The notes under the pieces: model-generated
Told to the model about the DNA's origin: nothing
The model's input: the letters and a program-made list of their open reading frames with translations, nothing else
The model's database searches: none
Shown: positions 29,240 to 38,959 of the stretch, in pieces
Numbering within the stretch: position 1 is the first letter of the stretch
How the letters are laid out: each line of letters opens with the position of its first letter
Assembly: GCA_023953845.1 (NCBI GenBank)
Contig: JAMLJC010000001.1
Coordinates: 4,226,501-4,290,500, forward strand
DNA: 64,000 bases
Direction of reading: 5' to 3'
From: Rhizobiaceae bacterium
GTDB taxonomy: Bacteria > Pseudomonadota > Alphaproteobacteria > Rhizobiales > Rhizobiaceae
Translations under genes and position numbers: made by a program

Positions 29240-30157
29240 TTAGAGCTCGCGGGCGATCCGCGCCGCGAGCCGGGCGTTGTTCTCAACCAGCGCGATGTTG
29301 GTCTTGAGGCTGGCGCCGCTGGTGATCTCGAGAAGTTTGGCGAGGAGGAAGGGCGTGACCTCCTTGCCGCCGATCTTCTGATCGACCGCCGCCTGCTGAG
29401 CCGTCTCGATATATCCGGCCATGATTTCGGCAGGTATTTCCGATTCCGCCGGAACGGGATTGCCGACGAGCATCCCCCCGCCCAGCCTCAGAGCCTGCCG
29501 CGTCACGAAGAAGCGCGCGATCCGCTTCGGATCGTCTAGCCGCAGCGGCGCCTTGTGGGGCGACTGCCGCGACCAGAAGGCCGGCATCACGTCCGACCCG
29601 AACACGACCACGGGAACGCCGCGCGTCTCCAGCACCTCCAGCGTCTTCTCGATGTCGAGTATGGCCTTCGCGCCTGCCGAGACCACGATAACGGGTGTGC
29701 GCGCCAGTTCGTCAAGGTCGGCGGAGATGTCGAAGCTGGTCTCTGCCCCCTTGTGGACCCCGCCTATGCCGCCGGTTGCGAAGACGCGGATGCCGGCGAG
29801 CGCGGCCGCGATCATCGTGGCGGCGACGGTGGTGCCGCCGGTGCGCCGCTCCGCGACGGCGAAGGCCAGATCGGCGCGCGACAGCTTCATCGCGCCGGAG
29901 ACCTGGGCGAGAGCTTCCCGCTGGTCCGTGGAAAGCCCGATCTTCAGCCTGCCGTCCACCACCGCTATGGTGGCGGGCGTCGCGCCTTCCTCGGCGATGA
30001 TCGCTTCCACGCGCGCGGCCATCCGGGCGTTGTCCGGGTAGGGCATGCCATGCGTGATGATCGTGCTTTCCAGCGCTACGACCGGCGTGCCGGCGGCAAG
30101 CGCAGCCGCGACAGGCGCGTCGATGTCGATGAACTGGCGAGCGGCTTCAGGTGTCAT
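29240..30157 (-). CDS. psuG: Pseudouridine-5'-phosphate glycosidase
   Basis: Cleaves the C-C glycosidic bond of pseudouridine 5'-phosphate to uracil and ribose 5-phosphate. The 305-aa protein has the family blocks VVALESTIITHGMPYPDN near residues 26-43, FATGGIGGVH, and VSAGAKAILDIEKTLE. ATG 30157 with GGAG just upstream begins 19 bp after the stop of the sugar kinase gene. Together they make the known two-step route from pseudouridine to uracil. Confidence 0.95.
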   Translation of the reverse strand: MTPEAARQFIDIDAPVAAALAAGTPVVALESTIITHGMPYPDNARMAARVEAIIAEEGATPATIAVVDGRLKIGLSTDQREALAQVSGAMKLSRADLAFAVAERRTGGTTVAATMIAAALAGIRVFATGGIGGVHKGAETSFDISADLDELARTPVIVVSAGAKAILDIEKTLEVLETRGVPVVVFGSDVMPAFWSRQSPHKAPLRLDDPKRIARFFVTRQALRLGGGMLVGNPVPAESEIPAEIMAGYIETAQQAAVDQKIGGKEVTPFLLAKLLEITSGASLKTNIALVENNARLAARIAREL

Positions 30158-30176
30158 GGGAACTCCGGATTTCCCC

Positions 30177-31139
30177 TCATGCCACTTCGACCGCGGAAGG
30201 CACAAGCGCAAGCGTCGATTCGAAAGCCTTATCGTCGAATGCCGGAACGGCGGTCTCCACTCCGATTGCGAGATGCGCCGCCGCTACGCCCTCACGCAGG
30301 GCTTCCGGCAGCGCCATTCCTTTCAGGAGCGCGGCGACGGATGCGCCGGCGAGCGCGTCGCCAGCGCCGGTGACGTCAACTATGTGGCGCGGCTTCGGCG
30401 GAACGACACGCCAGACCTTGCTCTGGTCGAAGGCGAGGACGGCTCGCTCACCCTCCGAGATCACGCCCCGGCCGAGACCGGCGCGTCGGAGCGCTGCGAC
30501 GAATTGAACGGCGTCGTCCCCGCCGGCTTCCCCGGCTCTCGCCAGCAGGGCGGCCGCCTCGCGCCGGTTCATGAACAGGCAGGAGAGTTTCGGCAGAACG
30601 CCGGCGAGGCGCACGGCTTTCGCGGGCGAGATGGCTATGGCAAAAACCGGTATGCCGGCGGCGGCCGTCGTCAGACGCTCCAGCGCGGCGTCCGGCAAAT
30701 TGGCGTCGGTCAGCAGCGCATCGGCGTCAAGAAGCTCGGCGCGGATCTTGGCGCGGCGCATCTGCTTGGGAAACGCCGTGTCGTAAAGGTCCATGTCGGC
30801 AAGTGCGGCGACCACATCGCCGTCGCGATCGAGCAGCGCCGTGTAGCTCGGCGTGGCGCGGTCGAGGAAGATGGCAGATGCGTCCGCGATCCCCTCCGCA
30901 GCCATGGTTTCCGCGACCCGCATACCGGCGCCGTCGCCGCCGCGCACAGACATCAGCGTGCCGCGTGCCCCCCGGCGCACCGCCGTGCGCAGGGCATTGA
31001 ACGTGCCGCCGCCGACATCCTCGCGCATCGTACCGGGGATCGAGGCTCCCGCGACGAACTCGGCGGTCATGCGGCCACGCCGGTCTATATGGGCGCCGCC
31101 GACGGCGAAAATATGCGGGACGCGGAGAGTCGATGCCAT
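30177..31139 (-). CDS. psuK: PfkB-family carbohydrate kinase, probable pseudouridine kinase
   Basis: A 320-aa ribokinase-fold protein with an N-terminal GGAHIDRRGRM segment, GGGTFNALRTAVRRG, and the C-terminal PfkB signature DVTGAGDALAGASVAALLKG, which carries the catalytic Asp. Adjacency to psuG on the same strand makes phosphorylation of pseudouridine to its 5'-phosphate the natural function. Sequence alone would allow another nucleoside or sugar. No nucleoside transporter gene lies next to the pair. Confidence 0.85.
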   Translation of the reverse strand: MASTLRVPHIFAVGGAHIDRRGRMTAEFVAGASIPGTMREDVGGGTFNALRTAVRRGARGTLMSVRGGDGAGMRVAETMAAEGIADASAIFLDRATPSYTALLDRDGDVVAALADMDLYDTAFPKQMRRAKIRAELLDADALLTDANLPDAALERLTTAAAGIPVFAIAISPAKAVRLAGVLPKLSCLFMNRREAAALLARAGEAGGDDAVQFVAALRRAGLGRGVISEGERAVLAFDQSKVWRVVPPKPRHIVDVTGAGDALAGASVAALLKGMALPEALREGVAAAHLAIGVETAVPAFDDKAFESTLALVPSAVEVA

Positions 31140-31312
31140 GCAACACGCCTGAAAACCGGAGCGCGACCATAGGCGGCGTCAACGGAACGTGCAATTGCGA
31201 CGGCGGGATCGGCCGGCATTTGATCCAGCGTCATCCGAGACGCCGTGCCATGCCCCGAAACCGGTGGCGCCACGCCTGCGATCGGTGCTTATTCTGAGCC
31301 GGAGGGGAAAAC

Positions 31313-32944
31313 ATGCGACCGACAGAATATCCGGATTTCGGCCTGACCGAGGAACAGCGCCACGAGGCGACCTTCGGTCATTACTATGAATATCCCGGCA
31401 TGGATGGCGAGCGCGGGGAGATCTGGTGCTACACCGACCGCTTCTCCTATCGGCCGGGCGACACGGCGGCGTTCAAGGTCAGTTCCACCGCGCCGCGTTT
31501 CGACATCGCGATCGCGCGAGACGGCGCGGCTGAAACGCCTGTCTGGTCGCGATCCGGCATAGCGGCGCGCTGGCAGGACACGCCGGACCAGTGTTCGGTC
31601 GAAGGCTGCGGCTGGGAGACCACCTTCGAGCTGCCCATCCCTCCGGAATGGCCGTCCGGCGCCTACAAGGTGGCGTTGAAGGCTGATGGACGCGACGGAA
31701 GCCCGGTCACGAGCGAGCATATCTTCATTCTGTGTCCCGCGCGTCCGCAGCGCGGCCGTATCCTGCAGGTCGCCGCCACCGGCACCTGGACCGCCTACAA
31801 CACCTGGGGCGGCTCGAATCATTATCAGGGCATCACCGGGCCGGGCCGCAATGAATATGCGCGGCAGGTCAGCACGCAGCGGCCGTGGTGCCGTGGCTTC
31901 GTGACGCTGCCCGCCGACGCGCCGCGCGTGCCGATCGAGATCGCGCTGCCGCCGATGACGAAGCCGCGCTATCCGCATATGGAATGGGCTTACGCTACCG
32001 GCCATTCCAAGAAATACGCATCGGCGGGCTGGGCGAGTTACGATTCGCACTTCTTCAAATGGGCGGATCGGACGGGCTGCGGCATCGACCTGATCAGCAA
32101 CCACGAGCTGCATTTCTCGCCGGAAATCCTCGACGGCTACGACCTGATCGTCTGTGTCGGCCATGACGAATACTGGTCTTGGGAAATGCGCGATGCGGTC
32201 GACGCCTATCTGGAGAAGGGCGGGCGCGCGGCGCGTTTCGCCGGCAATTTCCTCTGGCAGACGCGGCTCGAGGACGAGGGCCGAAGGCAGGTCTGCTACA
32301 AATACAATGCCCGCAAGGAAGATCCGGTCTACCGCTCCGCCGATACCTCCCGCACCACCAATGCGTGGGACGCGCCTGAGGTCGGCCGCCCTGCGACATC
32401 GACCTTCGGGCTGAATGCGCTGAAGGGCGTCTACGCAGGTTGGGGCGGCTGCCTGCCGCGCGGCGTTCGCGGCTTTCCGATCTACCGTCCCGAGCACTGG
32501 GCGTTCAGGAACACCGGTCTCTATTATGGAGACGTGCTGGGGCAGGAGAGCCACATCTTCGGTTATGAGGTCGACGGGCTGGATCATGTCATCCGCAACG
32601 GCTTGCCGGAGCCGACCGGAACCGATAATCCGCCGGACGGCGTCCAAATCCTTGGCGTCGGCCTCGCCACGCAGGTCGAGGAGAGCGCCGATGTTCCGAC
32701 CGGCTGGCTGAACGACGAGGATGGCCGTTTCGCCGCTGAAACGCTCTACGGCTCCCCGAGCGACGAGAACCTCGAAAAGGTGAAGCGCGGCAACGGCATG
32801 ATCGTCAACTTCGCCAAGGGCAAGGGCGAGGTCTTCCACGCCGGAAGCTGCGAGTGGGTGGCCGGCCTGCTGCGCGGGGATGCGATGGTGGAAAGGGTGA
32901 CGCAGAACGTCATGGACAGGTTTTTGGGGAAATCCGCATCGTGA
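31313..32944 (+). CDS. N,N-dimethylformamidase large-subunit-like protein
   Basis: A 543-aa cytoplasmic protein resembling the large (beta) subunit of N,N-dimethylformamidase. It has a beta-rich N-terminal half (YRPGDTAAFKVSS), then WASYDSHFFKWAD with Tyr243 and VGHDEYWSWEMRDAVD with His284/Glu286. As I recall the characterised enzyme, a 2-Tyr-1-Glu mononuclear iron site uses a tyrosine and the Glu of an HDE motif such as these. Characterised large subunits are about 760 aa and pair with a small subunit; this one is shorter and no small-subunit gene is nearby. Substrate is therefore open: an amide or formamide is plausible. It heads a four-gene coupled operon, with GGAGGGG before the ATG. Confidence 0.75.
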   Translation: MRPTEYPDFGLTEEQRHEATFGHYYEYPGMDGERGEIWCYTDRFSYRPGDTAAFKVSSTAPRFDIAIARDGAAETPVWSRSGIAARWQDTPDQCSVEGCGWETTFELPIPPEWPSGAYKVALKADGRDGSPVTSEHIFILCPARPQRGRILQVAATGTWTAYNTWGGSNHYQGITGPGRNEYARQVSTQRPWCRGFVTLPADAPRVPIEIALPPMTKPRYPHMEWAYATGHSKKYASAGWASYDSHFFKWADRTGCGIDLISNHELHFSPEILDGYDLIVCVGHDEYWSWEMRDAVDAYLEKGGRAARFAGNFLWQTRLEDEGRRQVCYKYNARKEDPVYRSADTSRTTNAWDAPEVGRPATSTFGLNALKGVYAGWGGCLPRGVRGFPIYRPEHWAFRNTGLYYGDVLGQESHIFGYEVDGLDHVIRNGLPEPTGTDNPPDGVQILGVGLATQVEESADVPTGWLNDEDGRFAAETLYGSPSDENLEKVKRGNGMIVNFAKGKGEVFHAGSCEWVAGLLRGDAMVERVTQNVMDRFLGKSAS

Positions 32945-34284
32945 CGGCGCCGATCAAAAATCTCTTCTACTACACGCGCCTGCCGCGTCCGACGGTCGAG
33001 CGCGCCGAGGGTATCTATCTCTGGGACAAGGCCGGAAAGCGCTACATCGACGGGTCGAGCGGCGCGGTGAATGTCAATATCGGTCACGGCAACCGCAACG
33101 TGATCGACGCCGTATCGCGCCAGATGGACAAGGTCTGCTTCGCCTACACGATCCACTTCGAGAACGAGCCGGCGCTGGAACTCGCCGCCGATCTCGCGCG
33201 GCGCATCCCCGGGATGGATCGTATCTATTTCGTGTCAGGCGGCTCCGAGGCTGTCGAAGCCGCGCTGAAGCTGGCGCGGCAGTGGGCCGTCGCCATCGGC
33301 CAGCCGAAGCGCCGGATGATCATCGGCCGCATGCCGTCCTATCACGGCATCACGGTCGGCGCGCTGGGTGTGACCGGCGACCATGTGCTGACGGACGCCT
33401 TCGAGGACATCGGCCGCTATATGCCGCTGATCCCCGCGCCGATGATTCACCGCGACCGCGACAACCTGTCGGACGACGCGCGCGGCCTGCGCTATGCGGA
33501 CATGCTGGAGGCGAAGCTTATCGAGGAAGGCCCCGAAAGCGTGCTCGCCTTCATCATGGAGCCGGTCGGCGGCGCGGCTACTGCCGGCCTCGTCGCGCCT
33601 GACAGCTATTATCGGCGCATCCGCGAGATCTGCGACCGCTATGGCATCCTGCTGATCCATGACGAGGTGATGAGCGGGGCAGGGCGCACCGGAAAATTCC
33701 TGGCCGGCGAGCATTGGAACTGCCGTCCTGACATCGTCATTCTGTCGAAGGGCCTGAGTTCCGGCTACCAGCCGCTCGGCGCCATCGCCGCGCCGGATCG
33801 CATCGTGGCGCCGATCATCGGCATGGGCGGCTTCCTTCACGGACACACCTATGCCGGCAATCCGGTCGCCTGTGCGGCGGGGCTGGCGGTGCTTGCCGAA
33901 ACCGACAGGCTGGGCCTGATCGCGCGCGCGGAGGAAATGGGCGCGATCCTGCGTGCCGAGCTGGTGTCGATGGCGAAGCGGTTTCCCTTCGTCGCCGATA
34001 TTCGCGGCAAGGGCCTGCTGCTCGGCGCGGATATCTACGCCGATCCCTTCACAAAGACCCCGCTGGCGCCGGAGAAATTCGCCAACACGCGGCTTATCGA
34101 TCTCGCGTTCGAACGCGGGCTGATCGTCTATTCGCGGCGGGTCAAAGGCGGCGCTTTCGGCGACAATTTCATGGTCTGCCCGCCTTTGATCGTCACCCGG
34201 GAGCAGATCGGCGAGATCATGTCGATCCTCGGCGACTGCCTCCAGCTTCTGGCGGATGAATTCCACCTGCCGGTGGATGGCTGA
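32941..34284 (+). CDS. Class III (omega-)aminotransferase
   Basis: PLP-dependent enzyme, 447 aa, moving an amino group from a terminal amine to a keto acid. It has ERAEGIYLWDKAGKRYIDG at the N terminus, FVSGGSEAVEAALKLAR, LLIHDEVMSGAGRTG (cofactor Asp) and ILSKGLSSGYQPLG with Schiff-base Lys270, plus HGHTYAGNPVACAA. GTG 32941 overlaps the previous stop (GTGA), so it is translationally coupled to the dimethylformamidase-like gene. With an amine acetyltransferase and acetylpolyamine hydrolase downstream, a diamine or its acetyl derivative is a likely amino donor. Confidence 0.9.
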   Translation: MTAPIKNLFYYTRLPRPTVERAEGIYLWDKAGKRYIDGSSGAVNVNIGHGNRNVIDAVSRQMDKVCFAYTIHFENEPALELAADLARRIPGMDRIYFVSGGSEAVEAALKLARQWAVAIGQPKRRMIIGRMPSYHGITVGALGVTGDHVLTDAFEDIGRYMPLIPAPMIHRDRDNLSDDARGLRYADMLEAKLIEEGPESVLAFIMEPVGGAATAGLVAPDSYYRRIREICDRYGILLIHDEVMSGAGRTGKFLAGEHWNCRPDIVILSKGLSSGYQPLGAIAAPDRIVAPIIGMGGFLHGHTYAGNPVACAAGLAVLAETDRLGLIARAEEMGAILRAELVSMAKRFPFVADIRGKGLLLGADIYADPFTKTPLAPEKFANTRLIDLAFERGLIVYSRRVKGGAFGDNFMVCPPLIVTREQIGEIMSILGDCLQLLADEFHLPVDG

Positions 34285-34285
34285 C

Positions 34286-34792
34286 ATGGCTTCGGCGGAT
34301 GGCGTTCGAATCCGGCAGGCCACCTCGGTGGATGCCGAGGAGATCCATCGCGCGCTGCTCACCCTTGCGACGCATATCGGCGACATCGCCAAGGTGAGGA
34401 GCACGCCTGAAGATCTGCGTCGCTACGGGTTCGGCGCCGATCCTGCCTTCGAATGCCTGATTGCCGAGAAAGCTGGAGAAACCGCCGGCATCTGTCTGTT
34501 CTTCCGAAGTTTTTCGACCTGGTTCGGCCGACCCGGCGTCTATGTGCAGGATCTGGTCGTTCACGACAGATTTCGGGGTTTGCGGATTGGCGAACGGCTC
34601 CTGCGCCGTGCGGCCGCGATCGCCAGGCAGCGCGGCTGCGTCTATCTGCGGCTCGCGGTCGACCATGAAAACCCGTCCGCGATGAAGTTCTATGAGCGGC
34701 TCGGGCTCGTGCACCGCTTTGACGATCTGATCTATGCCGCTTATGGCGAAGCCTTCGACGCGCTGGCAACCGAGCGGGGGGACGAGTCGTGA
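34286..34792 (+). CDS. GNAT acetyltransferase, diamine/thialysine (SSAT) type
   Basis: A 168-aa N-acetyltransferase. The motif order FFRSFSTWFGRPGVYVQDLVV, then RGLRIGERLLRRAA (acetyl-CoA pyrophosphate loop) and HENPSAMKFYERLGL, closely parallels the spermidine/spermine and thialysine acetyltransferase branch of GNAT enzymes, so the acceptor should be a small polyamine-like amine. ATG 34286 lies one base after the aminotransferase stop; ATG 34277 is an alternative. Its own stop overlaps the GTG of the acetylpolyamine hydrolase gene. Confidence 0.82.
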   Translation: MASADGVRIRQATSVDAEEIHRALLTLATHIGDIAKVRSTPEDLRRYGFGADPAFECLIAEKAGETAGICLFFRSFSTWFGRPGVYVQDLVVHDRFRGLRIGERLLRRAAAIARQRGCVYLRLAVDHENPSAMKFYERLGLVHRFDDLIYAAYGEAFDALATERGDES

Positions 34793-35817
34793 AAGCATTC
34801 TATGCCGAGGAGCAGAAACGCCACGATCCCAGGGCATTCCTGTCAAGCGGCGCGCCGCAGCCCAATCCGGAACAGCCGGAACGCGTCGAGAGGCTGCTGA
34901 CCGGCGCGAGGGCGGCCGGCTGCGCGATCGAACGGCCCGCGGACTTTGGGCTGGCGCCGATCGCCGCCATCCATACGCCCGAATATCTGGCGTTCCTGAA
35001 GAACATCTTCGTGCGCTGGCAGCGCATCGAAGGCGCTTCCGAGGAAGTCATTCCGAACATCCATCCGCTGGCGCGCGACGGCTCCTATCCCGCTTCGGCA
35101 GTCGGGCAGGCGGGCTATCACATGGCGGACACGGCGTGCCCCATCTCTGCCGAAACCTTCGACAGCGCCTGCTGGAGTGCATGGAGCGCCGTGGCGGCGG
35201 CGGAAGCCGTAACGGGCGGAGAGTCGGCGGCTTACGCCCTTTGCCGGCCGCCGGGCCACCATGCCTTTGCCGATGTCGCCGGCGGTTTCTGCTTCCTCAA
35301 CAATTCCGCCATAGCCGCCCAGCGCCTGCGCCGCACGGTCGAGCGCGTCGCGATCCTCGACGTGGATTTGCACCACGGCAACGGCACGCAGGGGATTTTC
35401 TATGCCCGCCCCGACGTGCTGACCGTGTCGCTGCATGCCGATCCCGTGCGTTTCTACCCGTTTTTCTGGGGACATGCGGACGAGCGTGGAGAGGGACCGG
35501 GCCTCGGCTACAACTACAATCTGCCGCTGCCGCGCAAATCCGGAGACGACGTGTTTCTCGAGGCGCTGAAAAATGCGTTCGAGCGCATTCGGGCGTTCGC
35601 GCCGGATGCGCTCGTCGTCGCGCTGGGTCTCGATGCCTTCGAGGGCGATCCGTTTGGCGGGCTTTCGGTGAGCACGCCAGGTTTCGCGCGCATCGGCGAG
35701 GCGATCGGCGGGCTGAAGCTGCCGAGCGTCATCGTGCAGGAAGGCGGCTATCTGTGCGACGCGCTTGGCGACAACCTGAGGTCGTTCCTGACCGGATTCG
35801 GCAACGCGCGCGGATAA
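34789..35817 (+). CDS. Acetylpolyamine amidohydrolase (class II HDAC-like)
   Basis: Zinc hydrolase removing acetyl groups from N-acetylated polyamines or similar amides. The 342-aa protein has the tandem histidines His157/158 (RPPGHHA), zinc ligands Asp193 and His195 (DVDLHHGNGTQ) and Asp282 (LGLDAFEGDP), and catalytic Tyr321 (QEGGY). From memory, Mycoplana acetylpolyamine amidohydrolase is 341 aa with the same residues within two positions. The VSLHADPVRFYPFFWG loop also fits that subgroup. GTG 34789 overlaps the upstream stop. Last gene of the coupled set. Confidence 0.88.
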   Translation: MKAFYAEEQKRHDPRAFLSSGAPQPNPEQPERVERLLTGARAAGCAIERPADFGLAPIAAIHTPEYLAFLKNIFVRWQRIEGASEEVIPNIHPLARDGSYPASAVGQAGYHMADTACPISAETFDSACWSAWSAVAAAEAVTGGESAAYALCRPPGHHAFADVAGGFCFLNNSAIAAQRLRRTVERVAILDVDLHHGNGTQGIFYARPDVLTVSLHADPVRFYPFFWGHADERGEGPGLGYNYNLPLPRKSGDDVFLEALKNAFERIRAFAPDALVVALGLDAFEGDPFGGLSVSTPGFARIGEAIGGLKLPSVIVQEGGYLCDALGDNLRSFLTGFGNARG

Positions 35818-35839
35818 CCGGCCGCGTAAAGCGGCCGGT
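35817..35839. terminator. Hairpin between convergent amidohydrolase and rirA genes
   Basis: A perfect 9-bp stem, ACCGGCCGC at 35817-35825 and GCGGCCGGT at 35831-35839, with a 5-nt loop starts at the last base of the amidohydrolase stop codon. There is no T-run on either side, so termination strength is uncertain, but its place between two convergent stops suits a bidirectional terminator. Confidence 0.5.
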
Positions 35840-35843
35840 CCCT

Positions 35844-36302
35844 TCAGTTCGCGAGGGCGCGGGGCGGAAGAGCGTCGATCCCGAGCAGCGTGTTGATGGG
35901 CCGCGACTTCACCAGATCGGCGATGCTGTGGCGCATCAGGACCTCGAAAAACGCGCCGAGCGCCTCGCGCAGCGCCGCATTGAGACCGCAGGAATCAACG
36001 AGCGGACAGTCCGTAGCGTCATTCTCGAAGCACTCCGCCATGGCGAAATTCTCCTCGGTGACGCGAATGACGTCGAAGAGCGTGATGTCGGCGGCCGGAC
36101 GGCCGAGCTTCACGCCGCCATTGCGGCCGCGAACAGTCGTCACCAGCCCGTTTTCGACGAGCGGCTGCAGGATCTTGAAAAGGAAGAGCTCCGATACGGA
36201 GTATGCGGCCGCGATCTCCGGAATGCGCGAGAGGTGGCCCTCATTGGCCGCGCAATACATCAGGATGCGGATGGCGTAGTTGGTTTGGCGCGTCAGGCGC
36301 AT
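35844..36302 (-). CDS. rirA: Rrf2-family iron-responsive regulator RirA
   Basis: Global iron regulator of rhizobia, replacing Fur; binds a [4Fe-4S] cluster and represses iron-uptake genes when iron is sufficient. The 152-aa protein starts MRLTRQTNYAIRILMYCAAN and has the Rrf2 winged helix. The three cluster cysteines are Cys91, Cys99 and Cys105 in CFENDATDCPLVDSC, the positions I recall for characterised RirA. ATG 36302 is chosen because homologues begin there. Divergent from the DUF445 gene, with an Irr-type box in between. Confidence 0.94.
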   Translation of the reverse strand: MRLTRQTNYAIRILMYCAANEGHLSRIPEIAAAYSVSELFLFKILQPLVENGLVTTVRGRNGGVKLGRPAADITLFDVIRVTEENFAMAECFENDATDCPLVDSCGLNAALREALGAFFEVLMRHSIADLVKSRPINTLLGIDALPPRALAN

Positions 36303-36344
36303 GGCACAGATTCCATTAAGCGTGGGTGGACTATGGCCCATAGA

Positions 36345-36359
36345 TTAGAATAATTCCAG
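36345..36359 (-). promoter_or_regulatory. Iron-control-element-like (Irr) site upstream of rirA
   Basis: TTAGAA, a 3-nt spacer TAA and TTCCAG form an imperfect dyad close to the ICE consensus (TTTAGAA-N3-TTCTAAA) bound by Irr, the second iron regulator of rhizobia. It lies about 43-57 bp upstream of the rirA start, where it could overlap the promoter. The match is imperfect in one arm and was found by eye. Confidence 0.42.
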
Positions 36360-36405
36360 ACATGATCGCCAAAAATATGAATGCGAATGTCAGGAATTTA
36401 TGTTC

Positions 36406-36421
36406 AGCGGCATATGCCGCT
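36406..36421. promoter_or_regulatory. Perfect 16-bp palindrome in the rirA-DUF445 gap
   Basis: AGCGGCATATGCCGCT is fully self-complementary and lies about 70 bp upstream of the DUF445 start and 104 bp from rirA. It could be an operator for a dimeric regulator. One such palindrome per window is expected by chance, so the assignment is weak. Confidence 0.25.
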
Positions 36422-36488
36422 CTTGCTCGCGTTCATATGGGAAGCTTGTGGCTTGAAATCATGGGACCAGCGCCGCAAATCCCTTGCC

Positions 36489-37787
36489 ATGACAGAAACT
36501 AGACTCCCCGATCCTGCCGCTGCCGAGCCGCTTTCGGAGCAGGAGACCGCAAAGATCGCGATCCTGCGCCGGACCAAGATGCTGGCGACCGGCGCGCTCG
36601 TGGCCTGCGTGCTGCTTTTCATCGCGGCGAAACTGCTGGAAAGCCGCTGGCCGGTTTTCGGATTCGTCGCGGCCTTCGCCGAGGCGGCGACCATCGGCGG
36701 TCTGGCCGACTGGTATGCGGTAGTCGCCCTGTTCCGCCATCCGCTCGGCCTGCCGATCCCGCACACGGCGATCATCCCCGAGAATCAGGGCCGCATCGCG
36801 GACAATCTTGGACGATTCATCGAGAACAATTTTCTGGCGCCCGAACCGGTGCGCGCCAAGCTGCAACAGGTGGATTTCGCCGCGCTTGTGGCTGACTGGC
36901 TGTCCGACGGCGAGCGGGCGAGGGGCCTTTCCGGCTTCGTCGCCCGTCTCGTGCCGAAGATGCTCACCTCTGTCGAAGGCTCCGGCCTGCGCGACTTCGT
37001 CGGCAAGCGCCTGACGGAGCAGCTCGACCGGATCGAGGTGGCCCCGCTCGCCGCCGACCTGCTGTCGGCCTTCACGGCGGACCGCAGGCACCAGAAGCTG
37101 TTCGATCAGCTCACTCGCGCGCTGGGAAAATTCCTCAGCGACGAGAACGCCCTGGCGGTTATGCGGGAGAAGATCAGGCAGGAGCTGCCGACCGTCTTCA
37201 ACATGTTCAAGGCGGACGCCTTTCTTCTCAGGAAGATCGTGGCGTCGGCCGACGCGCTGCTGGAAGAGGTGCGCGGCGACCCCCACCACCCGCTGCGTGG
37301 CGAGTTCGACCATTTCATCGACGGATTCATCGAGCGGCTCCGCAAGTCGAAGGATTACGCGAAGCGGGCCGAGCGGCTGAAGCGTGATTTCCTGGCGCGT
37401 CCCGAGCTGAAGGACCTCACCGAGGACATGTGGCAGAGCTTCCGCGCCTTCGTGGAGCAGGACGCGGCCTCGGACAACTCGGTCATCCGTCAGCATCTTT
37501 CGGGTATGTTTGTCGAGGTCGGCCGCCATCTGGCGACGGACGAGCAGATCCGCGCCGACATGAACCGGGGTTTTGTGGTGGCGCTCACCGCCTTCGTGGA
37601 GAATCAGAAAAGCGGCGTTTCGGCATTCATCGCCGATCAAGTGAAGGGCTGGGATCTGGCGCAGCTCGTGCGCGTCATCGAGACCAATGTCGGCCGCGAC
37701 CTGCAATATATCCGCTTCAACGGCATGCTGGTCGGCGGCCTCGCCGGGCTGGTGCTCCACACGATCGAGCTGCTGTTCCTGCGCTGA
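36489..37787 (+). CDS. DUF445 family membrane protein
   Basis: A 432-aa protein with a helix near residues 30-50 (MLATGALVACVLLFIA), a second short hydrophobic stretch with GGLADWYAVVALFRHPLG, and a long helical soluble middle. A terminal membrane helix ends GLAGLVLHTIELLFLR. The ADWYAVVALFRHPLG(L)PIPHTAIIP block is the family hallmark (YjiN/DUF445). Function is unknown; membrane anchoring at both ends suggests a structural or envelope role. ATG 36489 begins just before the first conserved region. Confidence 0.87.
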   Translation: MTETRLPDPAAAEPLSEQETAKIAILRRTKMLATGALVACVLLFIAAKLLESRWPVFGFVAAFAEAATIGGLADWYAVVALFRHPLGLPIPHTAIIPENQGRIADNLGRFIENNFLAPEPVRAKLQQVDFAALVADWLSDGERARGLSGFVARLVPKMLTSVEGSGLRDFVGKRLTEQLDRIEVAPLAADLLSAFTADRRHQKLFDQLTRALGKFLSDENALAVMREKIRQELPTVFNMFKADAFLLRKIVASADALLEEVRGDPHHPLRGEFDHFIDGFIERLRKSKDYAKRAERLKRDFLARPELKDLTEDMWQSFRAFVEQDAASDNSVIRQHLSGMFVEVGRHLATDEQIRADMNRGFVVALTAFVENQKSGVSAFIADQVKGWDLAQLVRVIETNVGRDLQYIRFNGMLVGGLAGLVLHTIELLFLR

Positions 37788-37789
37788 CC

Positions 37790-38830
<1,041 letters not shown>

Positions 38831-38959
38831 TGCGATACTCCCGAACTGTCCGCCCTGATGCCGGCAGCGGACGTGCGGAAGTGGCTACACGCGCGAGCCA
38901 CTGCGGACAAGGAGAAGATCGGGTTGCCGCGTTGCGCCAGCCGGCGTGACGGGCCTTGC

